Source: Chitinophaga parva (GTDB lineage: Bacteria > Bacteroidota > Bacteroidia > Chitinophagales > Chitinophagaceae). From it: 64,000 nucleotides of DNA. The translations under genes were made by a program, and so were the position numbers. The notes beneath the pieces were generated by a model. The model was given only the letters and a program-made list of their open reading frames with translations, had not been told where the DNA came from and made no database searches. Positions 44,385-54,626 of the stretch are shown here, piece by piece (the first letter of the stretch is position 1; each line of letters starts with the position of its first letter). The stretch is taken from positions 744,001 to 808,000 of the forward strand of contig NZ_QCYK01000002.1 of assembly GCF_003071345.1 (NCBI RefSeq). The letters run 5' to 3'.

Positions 44385-44953
44385 CTGTATGCTTTTTAAA
44401 ACAGCGGCAAAATGCAGTAACCGTTTCAATGTGCCCTGTCGTTTTTAAACAGTTCTTACCATTTAACCTGCCATGCACCAGGCTGTCGCACCGGCGGCGG
44501 CCTTTTTGCATGATATCGCACTGCAAGCCATTCACTTAGGGACTTATCCACAAATCCGGAAAAAGTTTTCCACATATTCAATATTTTTTCAATCCCTGCT
44601 ATCCCGCGCCCACAGGGACATTTCGCCCAAAACCCCCTGTTCCTGAGGCCCTTTTGAGCCCGGCGGGCATTCATTCTTATTACTTTTTTAAATAATTCCT
44701 AGTACCTTTAGAATCAATTCCCCCGTGGAATTACCCTATTTAATTCATTGTCAAGTTATTATAAAAGTTAATACGATAGGCAAAACCGACTATCCTATGC
44801 CGAACCGCTCCCTACAGGCGATAAGGCCGGGCTTACTATCCAGGTGAACGCGGAAGAAAGATGTTTAAGTGATGATGATCCTATGAATATGCACCCCTGA
44901 TAGGCTGTACGCTTGTATGTCGGTATTCAGTTTTAAATCCTTGTACCGTTCCT
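44385..44953. other. Intergenic region with two DnaA-box-like sites and an A+T-rich stretch
   Basis: TTATCCACA at 44544-44552 is a perfect DnaA box and TTTTCCACA at 44566-44574 differs at one position; both point the same way and are 13 bases apart. A markedly A+T-rich stretch follows (about 44675-44790). No gene is credible here. The region also must contain the promoter of the giant adhesin. Two boxes alone do not show a replication origin. Confidence 0.45.
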
Positions 44954-47900
44954 ATGAAAAGAACCTTTACACGGCATTTTCCTTTATTCCTATTGTTCAT
45001 GCTTTTGAGCGTGCAACATGTTTTTGCTGTTGCTCCTTATCCATTGCAACGCTGGATGCATGCGGTGATGCCGCATGATGTGGCAGCGCCGTCTGCAAAG
45101 CCCCACGCCTTGCTGGCGCCTGCGACAACGGATGTATCTGTTTATGGTGATAATTTCCACTATGGAACCGATATCCCGTTGTATGTGACGTTTTCTGAAC
45201 CTATTAACGTCAACCTGGGACTGGGCCCCATTACCCTTGATATAAGTATGTCAGACGGCACTTCAAGAACCTTTGTCTGTGTGGGTAGGGACCCTGCAGA
45301 TAATACGTCGCTTGAGATGCATTATACTGTGCAGGATGGTGATTTTCAGGATAGTGGCAACCTGCCTTTTGCAGCCGCAGTGGTGGCACCTGCGGGGGCT
45401 ATCACCTCACTGGCAGATGGCACTCCGGTGGACTTGTCCACCGCCGGCGCAACAGACGATACCTGGGGTAATTTTGTCTCCGGTGTAGTTCCGCATGTGG
45501 TACTTACTCCTGATCCCTTGCCCGCTAAGGTCAGCGGTACGTTTACCGTTACGGCTACCTTTTCCCCGGAAAGTATGATCGGGGTTACCCAAAGTATATT
45601 TACGGCGACCAATGCCACGCTTAGTGCCTTCCAGGATAATGTGGATGGCCAGCATAAAGTTTTTGCCATATCAGTAACTCCCATTGCTGATGGCCCGCTG
45701 ACCGTGAGTATACCCGCAAATATGGCGGCGAACATTCAGAGCAACTACAACTTTGCGTCAAATGTATTAACTGCTACCGTAGATCAAACTGCGCCTTCCA
45801 TTACAAGTGTGGATGTACCGCCTGATGATTATTATAACGCCACAAACACCCTGCAATTCACGGTACACTTTTCTGAAAATGTATTTGTAACGGGTACGCC
45901 TGTACTATACCTTAACATTGGCGGCACCCCCGTACAGGCTACTTACACCAGCGGCACCGGCAGCAGCGCACTTCTCTTCTCTTACCACATCCTGGATGGA
46001 CAGGCAGATGCAGACGGCATTACCATAGATAGCCTTGGCCTCAACGGCTCCGCCACCATCGGGGACGATACCCATAACAACGCCAATCTCACCCTGAACG
46101 GCGTGCCGTCTACCGCCGGCGTAAAAGTAAACACCACCCACCCCACGGTAACCCTCACCACCGCCGCACCCGCCGTGGTGAATGGGCCCTTTAACGTTAC
46201 CGCCACCTTCAGTGAGTGGGTAAGCGGCCTCGATGCGTTTGACTTTACCATCGTAAACGGCAGCGTTAATGCCCCCACCACTTCAGATAATATCACGTAC
46301 ACCTTCCAGGTAGTACCCGCCACACCTGACCAGCCGGTAAGCATTACCCTGCCCGCAGACAAGGCAGAAAACATTGGTCACAACGGCAACCTGGCTTCCA
46401 ATACCATCTCCCTCCAGTTTGATCCCACCGCGCCTGCCATCACTGTGATAGAAGGCCCTGCCAATGCAACTTATATCGCCGGCCAGGACCTCACCTTCAA
46501 AGTAGTGTTCAGCGAAAAAGTAAATGTAACGGGCGTGCCCTACCTGGACCTTAATATTGGCGGCACCACCGTGCAGGCACAATACCAGTCCGGCACCGGT
46601 GATTCCGTGCTCTATTTCAAATACACGGTAGTAGACGGTAACCATGATGCCGATGGCATAGGCGTAACAGCTGCCAATGCAGGTACCGGCACCATCAAAG
46701 ACATTGCCACCAATGATGCAGACCTTACGATAAATCCCGCTGTGGTAGCGGATCTTACTGGCGTGCTGGTAAATACACAGCATCCCGCGGTAACCATTAC
46801 CGGTCCCTCCACTTCCGCTTCTTCCGTAAATGTGACCATTACCTTCAGCGAGGCAATGGGTGCAGTGGATGCCGGCAAGTTCATCCTCGGTGGTACCGTG
46901 ACCGGCACTTCGCTCACAGGGCTGACTACCTTAGACAATATCACTTATACCGGCACCCTCAACTTCCCGGCCAATGTAACGGGAACGGTTACACTCTCTT
47001 TACCGGCGGATGTAGTAAAAAGCGCCGTGGGCAATAATAACCAGGCCAGCAATGTGTACACGGTGAACGTGGACAATGCAGGCCCCGTGGTGACCGCCGT
47101 AAGCGGCCCGGCTGATAAGACCTATAGACAAGGCGAGCAGCTGCAATTCACTGTTACGTTCAATGAACCGGTAACCGTGGACCAAACCGGCGGAACGCCC
47201 CAGCTGCCCATCATCATTGGCAGCAGCACCGTGTGGGCCGATTATGTGAGCGGTACAGGTACCACCCAGCTGGTTTTCAGCTACACGGTATTGCCCAATC
47301 AATATGATGCAGACGGTGTAACTACCGGTACTGACCTTGCTGCAAATGGAGGCACTCTCCAGGATGCATTGGGTAACGACGCCAGCCTTACGCTGCACAA
47401 CGTGGCAGCTACCACCGGCGTGCTGGTAAATGCCCGCATACCTTCGGTAACACTGGGCCCCGTGGCGCCCGGCGTAACAGGGCCTTTCACCGTAACCGCT
47501 ACCTTCAGTGAAAAAGTGACTGGCTTTGATGCCACGGATGTCACCCTGGTGAATGGTACCGCCGGCACCCCGGTGAGCAGTGATGGCGGCAAAACCTACA
47601 CCTTCACCGTAACGCCCGCGGCAGATGGTACCGTGTCTGTGACTATCCCGGCCAATGCCGCTTTCAATACCGGCAACAACGGCAACACGGCTTCCAATAC
47701 CATTACCACCACCGCAGATGTTACAGCACCTTATATCACCAGCGTAGACGTGCCCGCACCACTGGTGTACAACAGTTCCATGGTGCTCACCTTCCAGGTG
47801 CACTTCAGTGAGAACGCCGTGGTGACCAATGTACCCGGGCTGCCCATCGACATTGGGGGGCAAACGCGCGAAGCTATCTACACCGGTGGTACCGGCACGG

Positions 47901-50900
47901 ATACGTGGAGCTTTGCCTACCTGGTGCAGGATGGCGACCAGGATATGGATGGCATTACCCTGGGCACTGCGTTGGACATCAGTACCTCCATTATCCGCGA
48001 TGCCGCCGGCAACGATGCGGATGTGACCCTGCATAACGTGGGCAACACCACCGGGGTAAAAGTGAATACCGCACATCCCACGGTAACGCTTTCCGGTGCA
48101 CCGGCCAGCGCACATACGCCTTTTACCATCACGGCTACGTTCAGTGAAGTGGTGACCGGCCTGGCTGTTACGGATTTCTCCGCCCCCAACGGTGCTACCT
48201 TCAGCAACCTGCAATCTGCAGACGGCATTACCTACACGGTATTGGTAACGCCCACGGCTGATGGTACGCTGACCATCTCCCTGCCGGCAAACATTGCTGT
48301 GAATGTGGGCAACAATGGCAACCTCGCATCCAATACCCTGAGCTCCAGCGTGGACGTAAGCGCGCCCGCAGTGACCAGCGTGGATGTACCGGCCAATGCC
48401 ACTTACAAAACAGGACAGGTGCTTAACTTCACCGTACATTTCAGTGAAGTGGTGAATGTGACCGGCAACCCCGCCTTGCCCATCACCATTGGCACACAGA
48501 CCGTACTGGCCGCTTACACCGGCGGCGCTGGTACCACTGCGCTCACCTTTGCCTACACCATCCTGGATGGGCAGATGGACCTGGACGGCATAGCCCTGGC
48601 AGCCAGCCTGCTGCCCAATGGCGCCACCATCCAGGATGCAGCCACCAATAATGCAAACCTTACGCTCAATAACGTAGCCGCTACTAACAACGTGCTGGTA
48701 AACACCAGCCATCCCACGGTAGTGATCACCGGACCTGCTACGGCCAGCGGCACTTTCACGGCCACGGTTACTTTCAGCGCGGTGATGACTGGCGTTACGT
48801 TGTCTGATTTTGCAGTGACCAACGGCACCTTATCCAACCTGGTTACTACGGATGATGTGACCTATACAGTAGATGTTACGCCTGCGGCGGATGGCAGCCT
48901 TACATTGATGCTCCCGGCCGATGTGGCGCAGAACAGTATTGGCAGTGGCAACCAGGCTTCCAATACACTCTCGGTGAATATAACATTGCCGGTGCCCGAG
49001 ATCACCCAGGTGGATGTGCCGGTGAATGGCACGTATACTACCGGCCAGGATCTCACGTTCACGGTGCATTTCAGTGAAGTGGTGAATGTGACCGGTACGC
49101 CGGCATTGCCCGTTACCATTGGCACACAAACGGTGTTGGCCACTTATGTAAGTGGAACGGGCTCGGACATACTCACTTTCAGCTACACCGTGCTGGATGG
49201 ACAAATGGACCTGGACGGCATTTCCCTGGCAACCAGCCTGCTGCCCAATGGCGCCACGATCCGCGATGCGGCCGCGCGTGACGCAGACTTTACCCTGCAC
49301 AATGTAGCCTCCACTACCAATGTGCTGGTAAACACCCACCTCCCCACGGTGGTGATCAGTGGCCCTGCTACCATCTCGTCTTCCTTCACTGCCACTATTA
49401 CTTTCAGTGAAGCCATGACCGGCCTTACCTTGTCAGACTTCCTGGTAAGCAATGCCACGCTCACTAATCTTACTACTACAGACGGTATTGTATACACGGT
49501 AGACGTAACGCCGGTAGCAGACGGCAGCCTGACCCTGCAACTGCCTGCCAACGTGGCCGTGAACACCCAGGCCGCCGGCAACAAAGCTTCTAATATCCTT
49601 ACGGTAACCGCAGACCTGGCGGTGCCCGTGATCACCCAGGTGGATGTACCGGCCGATAATATCTACAACGCCGGTAGTGTCCTCACCTTTACCGTGCATT
49701 ACAGCGAAAATGTAGCGATAACGGGCACGCCTAAACTGCCCATCATTATTGGCACCCAGCCGGTGCAGGCCAGTTACGTAAGTGGCAGCGGCACCAACCT
49801 GCTGGTATTTACCTACACGGTGCAGAATGGCGACCTGGATATGGATGGCATTGCCCTGGGCTCCGCACTCATACTGAATGGCGGCAGCATCAAGGATGGC
49901 ATCAGCAACGATGGCGTGCTTACGCTCAACAATATTGCCTCCACGGCCAATGTGCTGGTCAATACCGCGCATCCCACGGTGGTGATCTCTTCCCCGGCGC
50001 CCACGGTAACCGCGCCCTTCTCTATCACCATCACCTTCAGCGAAGCGGTGACCGGCTTTACCAGCAGCGATTTTGTGCTGACCAATGCCACGGTGAGCAA
50101 CCTGCAAACTTCAGATAACAAAGTGTACACAGCCCTGGTAATACCCGGCGCGGCAGGTACCCTGAGCATAGACATCCCGGCAGATGTGGCCATGAACGCG
50201 GCCAACAATGGCAACACGGCTTCCAATACCGTGAGCACCATGGTAGACTTTAACGCGCCTTACATCACGCAGGTGAATGTGCCTGCAGACAATACCTACC
50301 ACAGCGGTGATGTACTGTCATTCAGCGTTACATTCAATAAAGGCGTGTACGTAACGGGCACACCCTCACTGGATATTATTATCGGTGCCAAAACCGCGCA
50401 GGCTACACTGGTATCCGGCTCCGGCACGGGTGTGCTCACCTTTAATTACACCGTGGTGGATGGTGATTATGATATGGATGGTATAGCGCTTACCACCTCC
50501 CTGAACCTGAATGGTGGCACCATTACCGATGCAAACAGCAATAATGCGGATGTAACCGTGAAGAACGCGGCCAGCACCAGCAATATTTTTGTGAATGCGA
50601 TCCGCCCCTCCGTGGTGCTGACCGGTACCGGCACCGGCAGTGCGCCGTTCACGATCACCATCACCTTCAGCGAAGCTGTGACCGGCCTTACTGCGGCAGA
50701 TTTTGCCATTGTAAATGCAACCGGCAGCAACCTGCAAACCACGGATAACAAAACTTACACCTTGCTGATCACACCTGGCGGCGGCGGTACCATTACTATT
50801 AACCTGCCGGCAAACATGGCCCAGAACGCAGGTGGCAATGGCAATACCGCTTCCAATACCCTGAGCATCAGCGTGGGTAGCCCGGCACCGGTGATCAATA

Positions 50901-52003
50901 CACCACCGGCTTTCCAGGCGGTAGAGCACAGCCCTGTGGGCACTGCTGTGGGCACGCTCACCGCCACGGCCAGCACCGGTACCCTGCAGCAATGGACCAT
51001 CACCAGCGATAATTCCGGCGGCGCCTTCCAGATCGATCCCAATACCGGTGAGATCACCGTGAAGGATGTAACCCTGCTGGATGCCAAAGTGTACAGCACC
51101 GTAACCCTCACCGTAACGGTAAGCGATGGCTTTAACACCAGCGCACCGGCCACAGTACATATCAGTGTAACACCTGCACCCGCTGCAGTGAACCAGGCTC
51201 CCATACTGGATGCAGTGACGGATAAACAAACCTGCGCGGTGCCAGCCAAGCAAAGTATCCAGCTCACCGGCGGCTCGCCTGTAGAAGCCGGCCAGCAGCT
51301 TACCTACACCATCAGCGCAGATAAAGACTTCTTTACCGCGCTGACCATCAATAACAGTGGGTTGATCTCCTACACCCTGAAACCCAATACCACCGGTAAA
51401 GTGAACTTCACGGTAGTGTTGAAAGATGATGGCGGTACGGCCAATGGTGGTGTGGATAGCCTGCGTGTCACCTTTGCCCTCACCATTAATGCGCTGCCGG
51501 ATGTAAGCATCTCCGCAGACAAGGAGGGAGAGATCAACCAGGGTGAATCCCTCACGCTTACTGCCGATGCACCGGGCGCCAGCCAATATGCCTGGAACAC
51601 CGGCGCAGAAGGCCGCCAGCTGAACGTGCAGCCCAGTGAGGATACTACCTACATGGTAACAGCCAGCACCGGCAATGGCTGCACCAGCAGCGCGTCTTAC
51701 AACGTGCGTGTGAAACCCGCACCCGATACGAAGATCACGGCTACCAACTTCCTGACGCCGAACGGGGATGGCCGCAATGACCGCTGGATAGTAACGAACC
51801 TGCAGAACTACGGCACTTACGACATCACCATCTTTGACCGCGCCGGCCGCATCGTGTACTATACCCGCAATTACAACAACGATTGGGGTGGTACCGCTAA
51901 TGGCGACCCGCTGGCAGAAGGAACCTATTACTATGTTATCAATGTGCAGGGGCAGCAACCGGTAAAAGGGTTTGTTACCATTGTGCGGGATATCAAAAAA
52001 TAA
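44954..52003 (+). CDS. Giant repeat adhesin-like surface protein with T9SS type B sorting domain
   Basis: 2349 residues. The signal peptide (FPLFLLFMLLSVQHVFAVAP) is followed by about nine Ig-like repeats of roughly 210-215 residues (residues ~50-1980), each with two halves: one with LxFTVHFSExVxVTGTPxLP and DGxxDxDGI, the other with PFTxTxTFSExVTGLxxxDF and ASNT. Then come a cadherin-like domain (FQAVEHSPVGTAVGTLTATA ... VYSTVTLTVTVSDGFNTSAP), another beta domain with NQAPILDAVTDKQTC, a PKD-like part (ADAPGASQYAWNTGAEGRQL) and the gliding-motility-associated C-terminal domain: FLTPNGDGRNDRWIV, YDITIFDRAGRIVYY, ADPLAEGTYYYVINV-like and KGFVTIVRD. That last domain is the type B sorting signal of T9SS, so the protein is predicted to be secreted to or beyond the outer membrane. 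A PorP/SprF partner gene follows 15 bases later. Binding target unknown. Confidence 0.9.
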   Translation: MKRTFTRHFPLFLLFMLLSVQHVFAVAPYPLQRWMHAVMPHDVAAPSAKPHALLAPATTDVSVYGDNFHYGTDIPLYVTFSEPINVNLGLGPITLDISMSDGTSRTFVCVGRDPADNTSLEMHYTVQDGDFQDSGNLPFAAAVVAPAGAITSLADGTPVDLSTAGATDDTWGNFVSGVVPHVVLTPDPLPAKVSGTFTVTATFSPESMIGVTQSIFTATNATLSAFQDNVDGQHKVFAISVTPIADGPLTVSIPANMAANIQSNYNFASNVLTATVDQTAPSITSVDVPPDDYYNATNTLQFTVHFSENVFVTGTPVLYLNIGGTPVQATYTSGTGSSALLFSYHILDGQADADGITIDSLGLNGSATIGDDTHNNANLTLNGVPSTAGVKVNTTHPTVTLTTAAPAVVNGPFNVTATFSEWVSGLDAFDFTIVNGSVNAPTTSDNITYTFQVVPATPDQPVSITLPADKAENIGHNGNLASNTISLQFDPTAPAITVIEGPANATYIAGQDLTFKVVFSEKVNVTGVPYLDLNIGGTTVQAQYQSGTGDSVLYFKYTVVDGNHDADGIGVTAANAGTGTIKDIATNDADLTINPAVVADLTGVLVNTQHPAVTITGPSTSASSVNVTITFSEAMGAVDAGKFILGGTVTGTSLTGLTTLDNITYTGTLNFPANVTGTVTLSLPADVVKSAVGNNNQASNVYTVNVDNAGPVVTAVSGPADKTYRQGEQLQFTVTFNEPVTVDQTGGTPQLPIIIGSSTVWADYVSGTGTTQLVFSYTVLPNQYDADGVTTGTDLAANGGTLQDALGNDASLTLHNVAATTGVLVNARIPSVTLGPVAPGVTGPFTVTATFSEKVTGFDATDVTLVNGTAGTPVSSDGGKTYTFTVTPAADGTVSVTIPANAAFNTGNNGNTASNTITTTADVTAPYITSVDVPAPLVYNSSMVLTFQVHFSENAVVTNVPGLPIDIGGQTREAIYTGGTGTDTWSFAYLVQDGDQDMDGITLGTALDISTSIIRDAAGNDADVTLHNVGNTTGVKVNTAHPTVTLSGAPASAHTPFTITATFSEVVTGLAVTDFSAPNGATFSNLQSADGITYTVLVTPTADGTLTISLPANIAVNVGNNGNLASNTLSSSVDVSAPAVTSVDVPANATYKTGQVLNFTVHFSEVVNVTGNPALPITIGTQTVLAAYTGGAGTTALTFAYTILDGQMDLDGIALAASLLPNGATIQDAATNNANLTLNNVAATNNVLVNTSHPTVVITGPATASGTFTATVTFSAVMTGVTLSDFAVTNGTLSNLVTTDDVTYTVDVTPAADGSLTLMLPADVAQNSIGSGNQASNTLSVNITLPVPEITQVDVPVNGTYTTGQDLTFTVHFSEVVNVTGTPALPVTIGTQTVLATYVSGTGSDILTFSYTVLDGQMDLDGISLATSLLPNGATIRDAAARDADFTLHNVASTTNVLVNTHLPTVVISGPATISSSFTATITFSEAMTGLTLSDFLVSNATLTNLTTTDGIVYTVDVTPVADGSLTLQLPANVAVNTQAAGNKASNILTVTADLAVPVITQVDVPADNIYNAGSVLTFTVHYSENVAITGTPKLPIIIGTQPVQASYVSGSGTNLLVFTYTVQNGDLDMDGIALGSALILNGGSIKDGISNDGVLTLNNIASTANVLVNTAHPTVVISSPAPTVTAPFSITITFSEAVTGFTSSDFVLTNATVSNLQTSDNKVYTALVIPGAAGTLSIDIPADVAMNAANNGNTASNTVSTMVDFNAPYITQVNVPADNTYHSGDVLSFSVTFNKGVYVTGTPSLDIIIGAKTAQATLVSGSGTGVLTFNYTVVDGDYDMDGIALTTSLNLNGGTITDANSNNADVTVKNAASTSNIFVNAIRPSVVLTGTGTGSAPFTITITFSEAVTGLTAADFAIVNATGSNLQTTDNKTYTLLITPGGGGTITINLPANMAQNAGGNGNTASNTLSISVGSPAPVINTPPAFQAVEHSPVGTAVGTLTATASTGTLQQWTITSDNSGGAFQIDPNTGEITVKDVTLLDAKVYSTVTLTVTVSDGFNTSAPATVHISVTPAPAAVNQAPILDAVTDKQTCAVPAKQSIQLTGGSPVEAGQQLTYTISADKDFFTALTINNSGLISYTLKPNTTGKVNFTVVLKDDGGTANGGVDSLRVTFALTINALPDVSISADKEGEINQGESLTLTADAPGASQYAWNTGAEGRQLNVQPSEDTTYMVTASTGNGCTSSASYNVRVKPAPDTKITATNFLTPNGDGRNDRWIVTNLQNYGTYDITIFDRAGRIVYYTRNYNNDWGGTANGDPLAEGTYYYVINVQGQQPVKGFVTIVRDIKK
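45780..50890 (+). repeat. Tandem ~630-650 bp coding repeats inside the adhesin
   Basis: The recurring VDVP-type motif starts near 45810, 46450, 47101, 47744, 48381, 49011, 49641 and 50274. The steps 48381-49011 and 49011-49641 are exactly 630 bases. The units beginning at 48381 and 49011 share long identical stretches (for example TTTCAGTGAAGTGGTGAATG and GCTGCCCAATGGCGCCAC), a sign of recent duplication or gene conversion; outer units are more diverged. Confidence 0.9.
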
Positions 52004-52018
52004 TTAAAACCAGAAGAC

Positions 52019-52954
52019 GTGCAATTCTCTATCCGTTCACTCTTGTTGGGCATTTTATTGGCCGCCTTTTGCGGCAGCGCCTCCCTGGCGCAGTCGCTCA
52101 ATAAAGCAGAAGCACTGCTGGAGCCTTCCGCTACCCAGTATTTCCAGAACCAGTACCTGGCCAATTCCGCCATGGCGGGCCTGGATACAGGGCTGCATAT
52201 AAATGTGGCGTACCGTAAGCAGTGGGCCGGCATTCAAGGGGCCCCGGTCACGCAAAGCATTACGGCCGACTACCGGGCTACAGACCGCGTGGGCGTTGGC
52301 TTCCACCTCATGAGTGACCAGGCAGGCCTGATAGACCGCACCAAAGCAGGCCTTACTTATGCCTACCACCTGCCGCTCGATGAGAAGGGTACGCACCTGA
52401 GCTTTGGCCTGTCCCTGGCGCTGGACCTGCAACACCTGGATGTAACCAAGCTGAATGGAGACCTGGATGATCCGTCCATCAGCCGTTACAACCGCCGTGA
52501 TAACTATTTTGAAGGGGAGTTTGGGGTGGCGTACACCAGTGAGCACCTGGGCGCACAACTGGCCCTGCCCAACGTGCGCAGCCTTTTTACCGGCGATGAT
52601 AAAACCGTGGATGGCGGCACGCTGTACTATGCCGCATTGTCTTACCGCTTCCTGCCGGAAAGCGGTGCGGTAAACAGCCTGGAACCTAAAATAGCCTACC
52701 GCGGTGTAAGGGGCTACCAGCCTATCTTTGACGCGGGTGTAAACCTTGTGTTCCTGAATAACGTGGTGAATATGATGGCCCTGTACCACACTTCCAAGAG
52801 TGTGACGGCCGGCGTTGGTTTTAATATCAAACAGTCTGTGATGGTGCACGCCATGTACACCTCGCAGACAGGCGGCATGAAAACGTACGTGGATGGCGCT
52901 TTTGAGGTGGGCCTTACCCTCAATCTTTTCCGCCAGGCACCGGAGAATCAATGA
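52019..52954 (+). CDS. PorP/SprF-family type IX secretion system membrane protein
   Basis: 311 residues with a signal peptide (MQFSIRSLLLGILLAAFCGS, cleaved near LAQS). The family pattern is clear: YFQNQYLANSAMAGLDTGLHINVAYRKQWAGIQGAPVTQSITADY near the N-terminus, GVGFHLMSDQAGLIDRTKAGLTYAY, SFGLSLALDLQHLDVTKLNGD, and a C-terminal GVGFNIKQSVMVHAMYTSQTG. Such outer-membrane proteins are encoded next to large type B T9SS cargo and help its attachment or export. GTG at 52019 is the start because no ATG precedes the signal sequence. It lies 15 bases after the adhesin and is surely co-transcribed. Confidence 0.92.
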   Translation: MQFSIRSLLLGILLAAFCGSASLAQSLNKAEALLEPSATQYFQNQYLANSAMAGLDTGLHINVAYRKQWAGIQGAPVTQSITADYRATDRVGVGFHLMSDQAGLIDRTKAGLTYAYHLPLDEKGTHLSFGLSLALDLQHLDVTKLNGDLDDPSISRYNRRDNYFEGEFGVAYTSEHLGAQLALPNVRSLFTGDDKTVDGGTLYYAALSYRFLPESGAVNSLEPKIAYRGVRGYQPIFDAGVNLVFLNNVVNMMALYHTSKSVTAGVGFNIKQSVMVHAMYTSQTGGMKTYVDGAFEVGLTLNLFRQAPENQ

Positions 52955-52982
52955 ACAGTTGAACCATTAATGGTTAATAAAA

Positions 52983-53011
52983 GCGCCCCGCTTCAGCAAG
53001 AAGCGGGGCGC
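52983..53011. terminator. G+C-rich hairpin between convergent PorP/SprF and ABC genes
   Basis: GCGCCCCGCTT (52983-52993) pairs perfectly with AAGCGGGGCGC (53001-53011) around a seven-base loop. It sits between the ends of two convergent operons and can serve both. Confidence 0.85.
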
Positions 53012-53046
53012 GGTGTTTATGGAGCATAGGGTACAAACAACAGATG

Positions 53047-53844
53047 TTAAAGGCCGGCTTTGATCTCTTCCAATGTATCGCGGAACGCAGGGTGACGACG
53101 GATGTCCGTGTTCCAGGCCAGGTCCCGTCCTATAAGGTCTATCTCTCCCTTGATGGTGGCGCCTTCCCCTTCGGCAGTCTTGCCCAGGATATACACCGTG
53201 TCCGAGATAGCCACGCAGGTTTCAATGTCGTGAGATACAATGATCAGGGTTTTTAACTCATTTGACACCGATACCTGCAGCAGCATGTCTACCACCTTGT
53301 CCAGCACACATACATCCAGCCCGGAAAAGGGCTCGTCCATCAGCAGGTAGTTGCTGCCTTTGAGCAACTGCTGGATGATGCTGGCGCGCTGGCGCTGGCC
53401 GCCGGAAAGCTGTTGCGGGTACTTCTGCAGGCTCTCCGTGATGTCAAAGGCGCCGGCCCATCTGGCAATGGCGTCTTGCTCATTGCCCCGCAGTGCAGGG
53501 TTCTGGAGGGCCGCCATCATCAGCGACTGGTAGATGGTCTTCCACTCAAACAGGTAGTAGTGCTGGAACACCACGCCCATATCGCCGGCCTTTACTTCTT
53601 TATCATTTTCTATTCTGATGGTGCCGGATGTAGGTTTTTGTAAACCTGCCAGCAGGCGGAAAAGCTGGGTTTTACCCATCCCGCTGCGGCCCAGGAGCGA
53701 TACCACCTGGCCTTGCTCCACGCCGGGGCGCACAATGTTGCGGATGCTGAAGTTGATGTCCTGTAATACATGATAGCCGTCGTAATCCAGGCATACATGT
53801 TCTGCGCGCAGCAATACTTGTTCTTTACTATGAGGAGTCATCAT
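53047..53844 (-). CDS. ABC transporter ATP-binding protein (NitT/TauT-like)
   Basis: 265 residues. Walker A GRSGMGKTQ (52-60), Q-loop VVFQHYYLFEWKT (about 91-103), signature LSGGQRQRASI (146-156), Walker B YLLMDEPFSGLD (166-177) and the switch His in LIIVSHDIETCV. It powers the permease encoded just upstream on the minus strand: the permease stop and this ATG overlap (TAATG at 53842-53846), so their translation is coupled. It is the last gene of a five-gene operon whose binding protein is fused to an OmpA domain. Confidence 0.92.
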   Translation of the reverse strand: MMTPHSKEQVLLRAEHVCLDYDGYHVLQDINFSIRNIVRPGVEQGQVVSLLGRSGMGKTQLFRLLAGLQKPTSGTIRIENDKEVKAGDMGVVFQHYYLFEWKTIYQSLMMAALQNPALRGNEQDAIARWAGAFDITESLQKYPQQLSGGQRQRASIIQQLLKGSNYLLMDEPFSGLDVCVLDKVVDMLLQVSVSNELKTLIIVSHDIETCVAISDTVYILGKTAEGEGATIKGEIDLIGRDLAWNTDIRRHPAFRDTLEEIKAGL

Positions 53845-54626
53845 TATTTAGTTAAACGGGTGTAAGGAAATAACCACAGGCGCAGGTGTGCCAGCAGGAA
53901 GTCGAACAGGAGGCCTATGCCAAAGATCACCACCTGCAGGGCCAGCACATTGGTCAGGTCATTGTATTTATTGTATTTGATCAGCAGTGCGCCAATGCCG
54001 CCTTCACTCATGTTCAGGCCTTCCACCATGGTGATCATCAGCCACGCAATGGCAAAGTTTTGCTGCAGGATCTCCAGCACTTTATCCGCCTTGCCCACGA
54101 TGATCACTTCATAGAGCGTGCGCCAGTTACTGTATCCCAGCGTTTTGCACAGGTCATATTCCCCGTGGGAGATGTGTACGATCACGCTCAGGAAAGATGT
54201 GACAAAGAAGGGCACAATGCCGCAGATCAGTAGCCACAGTTTCAGGCTGCTGCCGTTGTGGGTGAGCAGGGTGAATACGAAGATGAGACCCGCCAGCGTG
54301 AGGTAGCGGCATGCCACAATGAACTGGGCCATGCTCTTAAAGAACGGCAGCACAGACAGGTAGCAGAAAAGCAGCGTGATCACGATGGCATAGAACATGG
54401 CCTGCACTGTAAGCCCCAGGCTCACCAGCACGTTATCGATGAGCAGCTTACTGGTGGAGAGTTTCAGCAGGGCGCCGCCAATGTGGCTGGGCGCAGGAAG
54501 CAGGCCGGTGGCACTGGTTTGCCAGATGGCGAGTGCTGCAGCCACCTGCAGCACTACCATGATGGCAAAGGTTTGTTTGTTGATAACCGCAAAGGGTTGC
54601 AATAATTTTTTCATATAGTTTAACAT
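53844..54626 (-). CDS. ABC transporter permease (NitT/TauT-like)
   Basis: 260 residues with about six membrane helices, for example FAIMVVLQVAAALAIWQTSA, AMFYAIVITLLFCYLSVLPF, YLTLAGLIFVFTLLTHNG and LWLLICGIVPFFVTSFLSVI. The cytoplasmic coupling loop has the EAA-like pattern EYDLCKTLGYSNWRTLYEVIIVGKADKVLEILQQ, typical of BPD_transp_1 permeases of the nitrate/taurine/aliphatic-sulfonate group. The start overlaps the stop of the upstream binding-protein gene (TAATG). A second ATG at 54614 is a possible start. Confidence 0.85.
   Translation of the reverse strand: MLNYMKKLLQPFAVINKQTFAIMVVLQVAAALAIWQTSATGLLPAPSHIGGALLKLSTSKLLIDNVLVSLGLTVQAMFYAIVITLLFCYLSVLPFFKSMAQFIVACRYLTLAGLIFVFTLLTHNGSSLKLWLLICGIVPFFVTSFLSVIVHISHGEYDLCKTLGYSNWRTLYEVIIVGKADKVLEILQQNFAIAWLMITMVEGLNMSEGGIGALLIKYNKYNDLTNVLALQVVIFGIGLLFDFLLAHLRLWLFPYTRLTK

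Noticed and set aside
44456..44674. 72-codon minus-strand open frame in the gap before the adhesin
   Set aside because: Composition is basic and Pro-rich without a recognisable family, there is no ribosome-binding site, and it crosses the DnaA-like boxes; probably chance.
44385..44953. Chromosomal replication origin
   Set aside because: Only two DnaA-like boxes and no dnaA, dnaN, gyrB or rpmH nearby; kept only as a low-interest observation.
45780..50890. Regular repeats that might suggest a CRISPR array
   Set aside because: The period is about 630 bases and in frame with protein repeats; no short direct repeats with unique spacers occur anywhere in the window.
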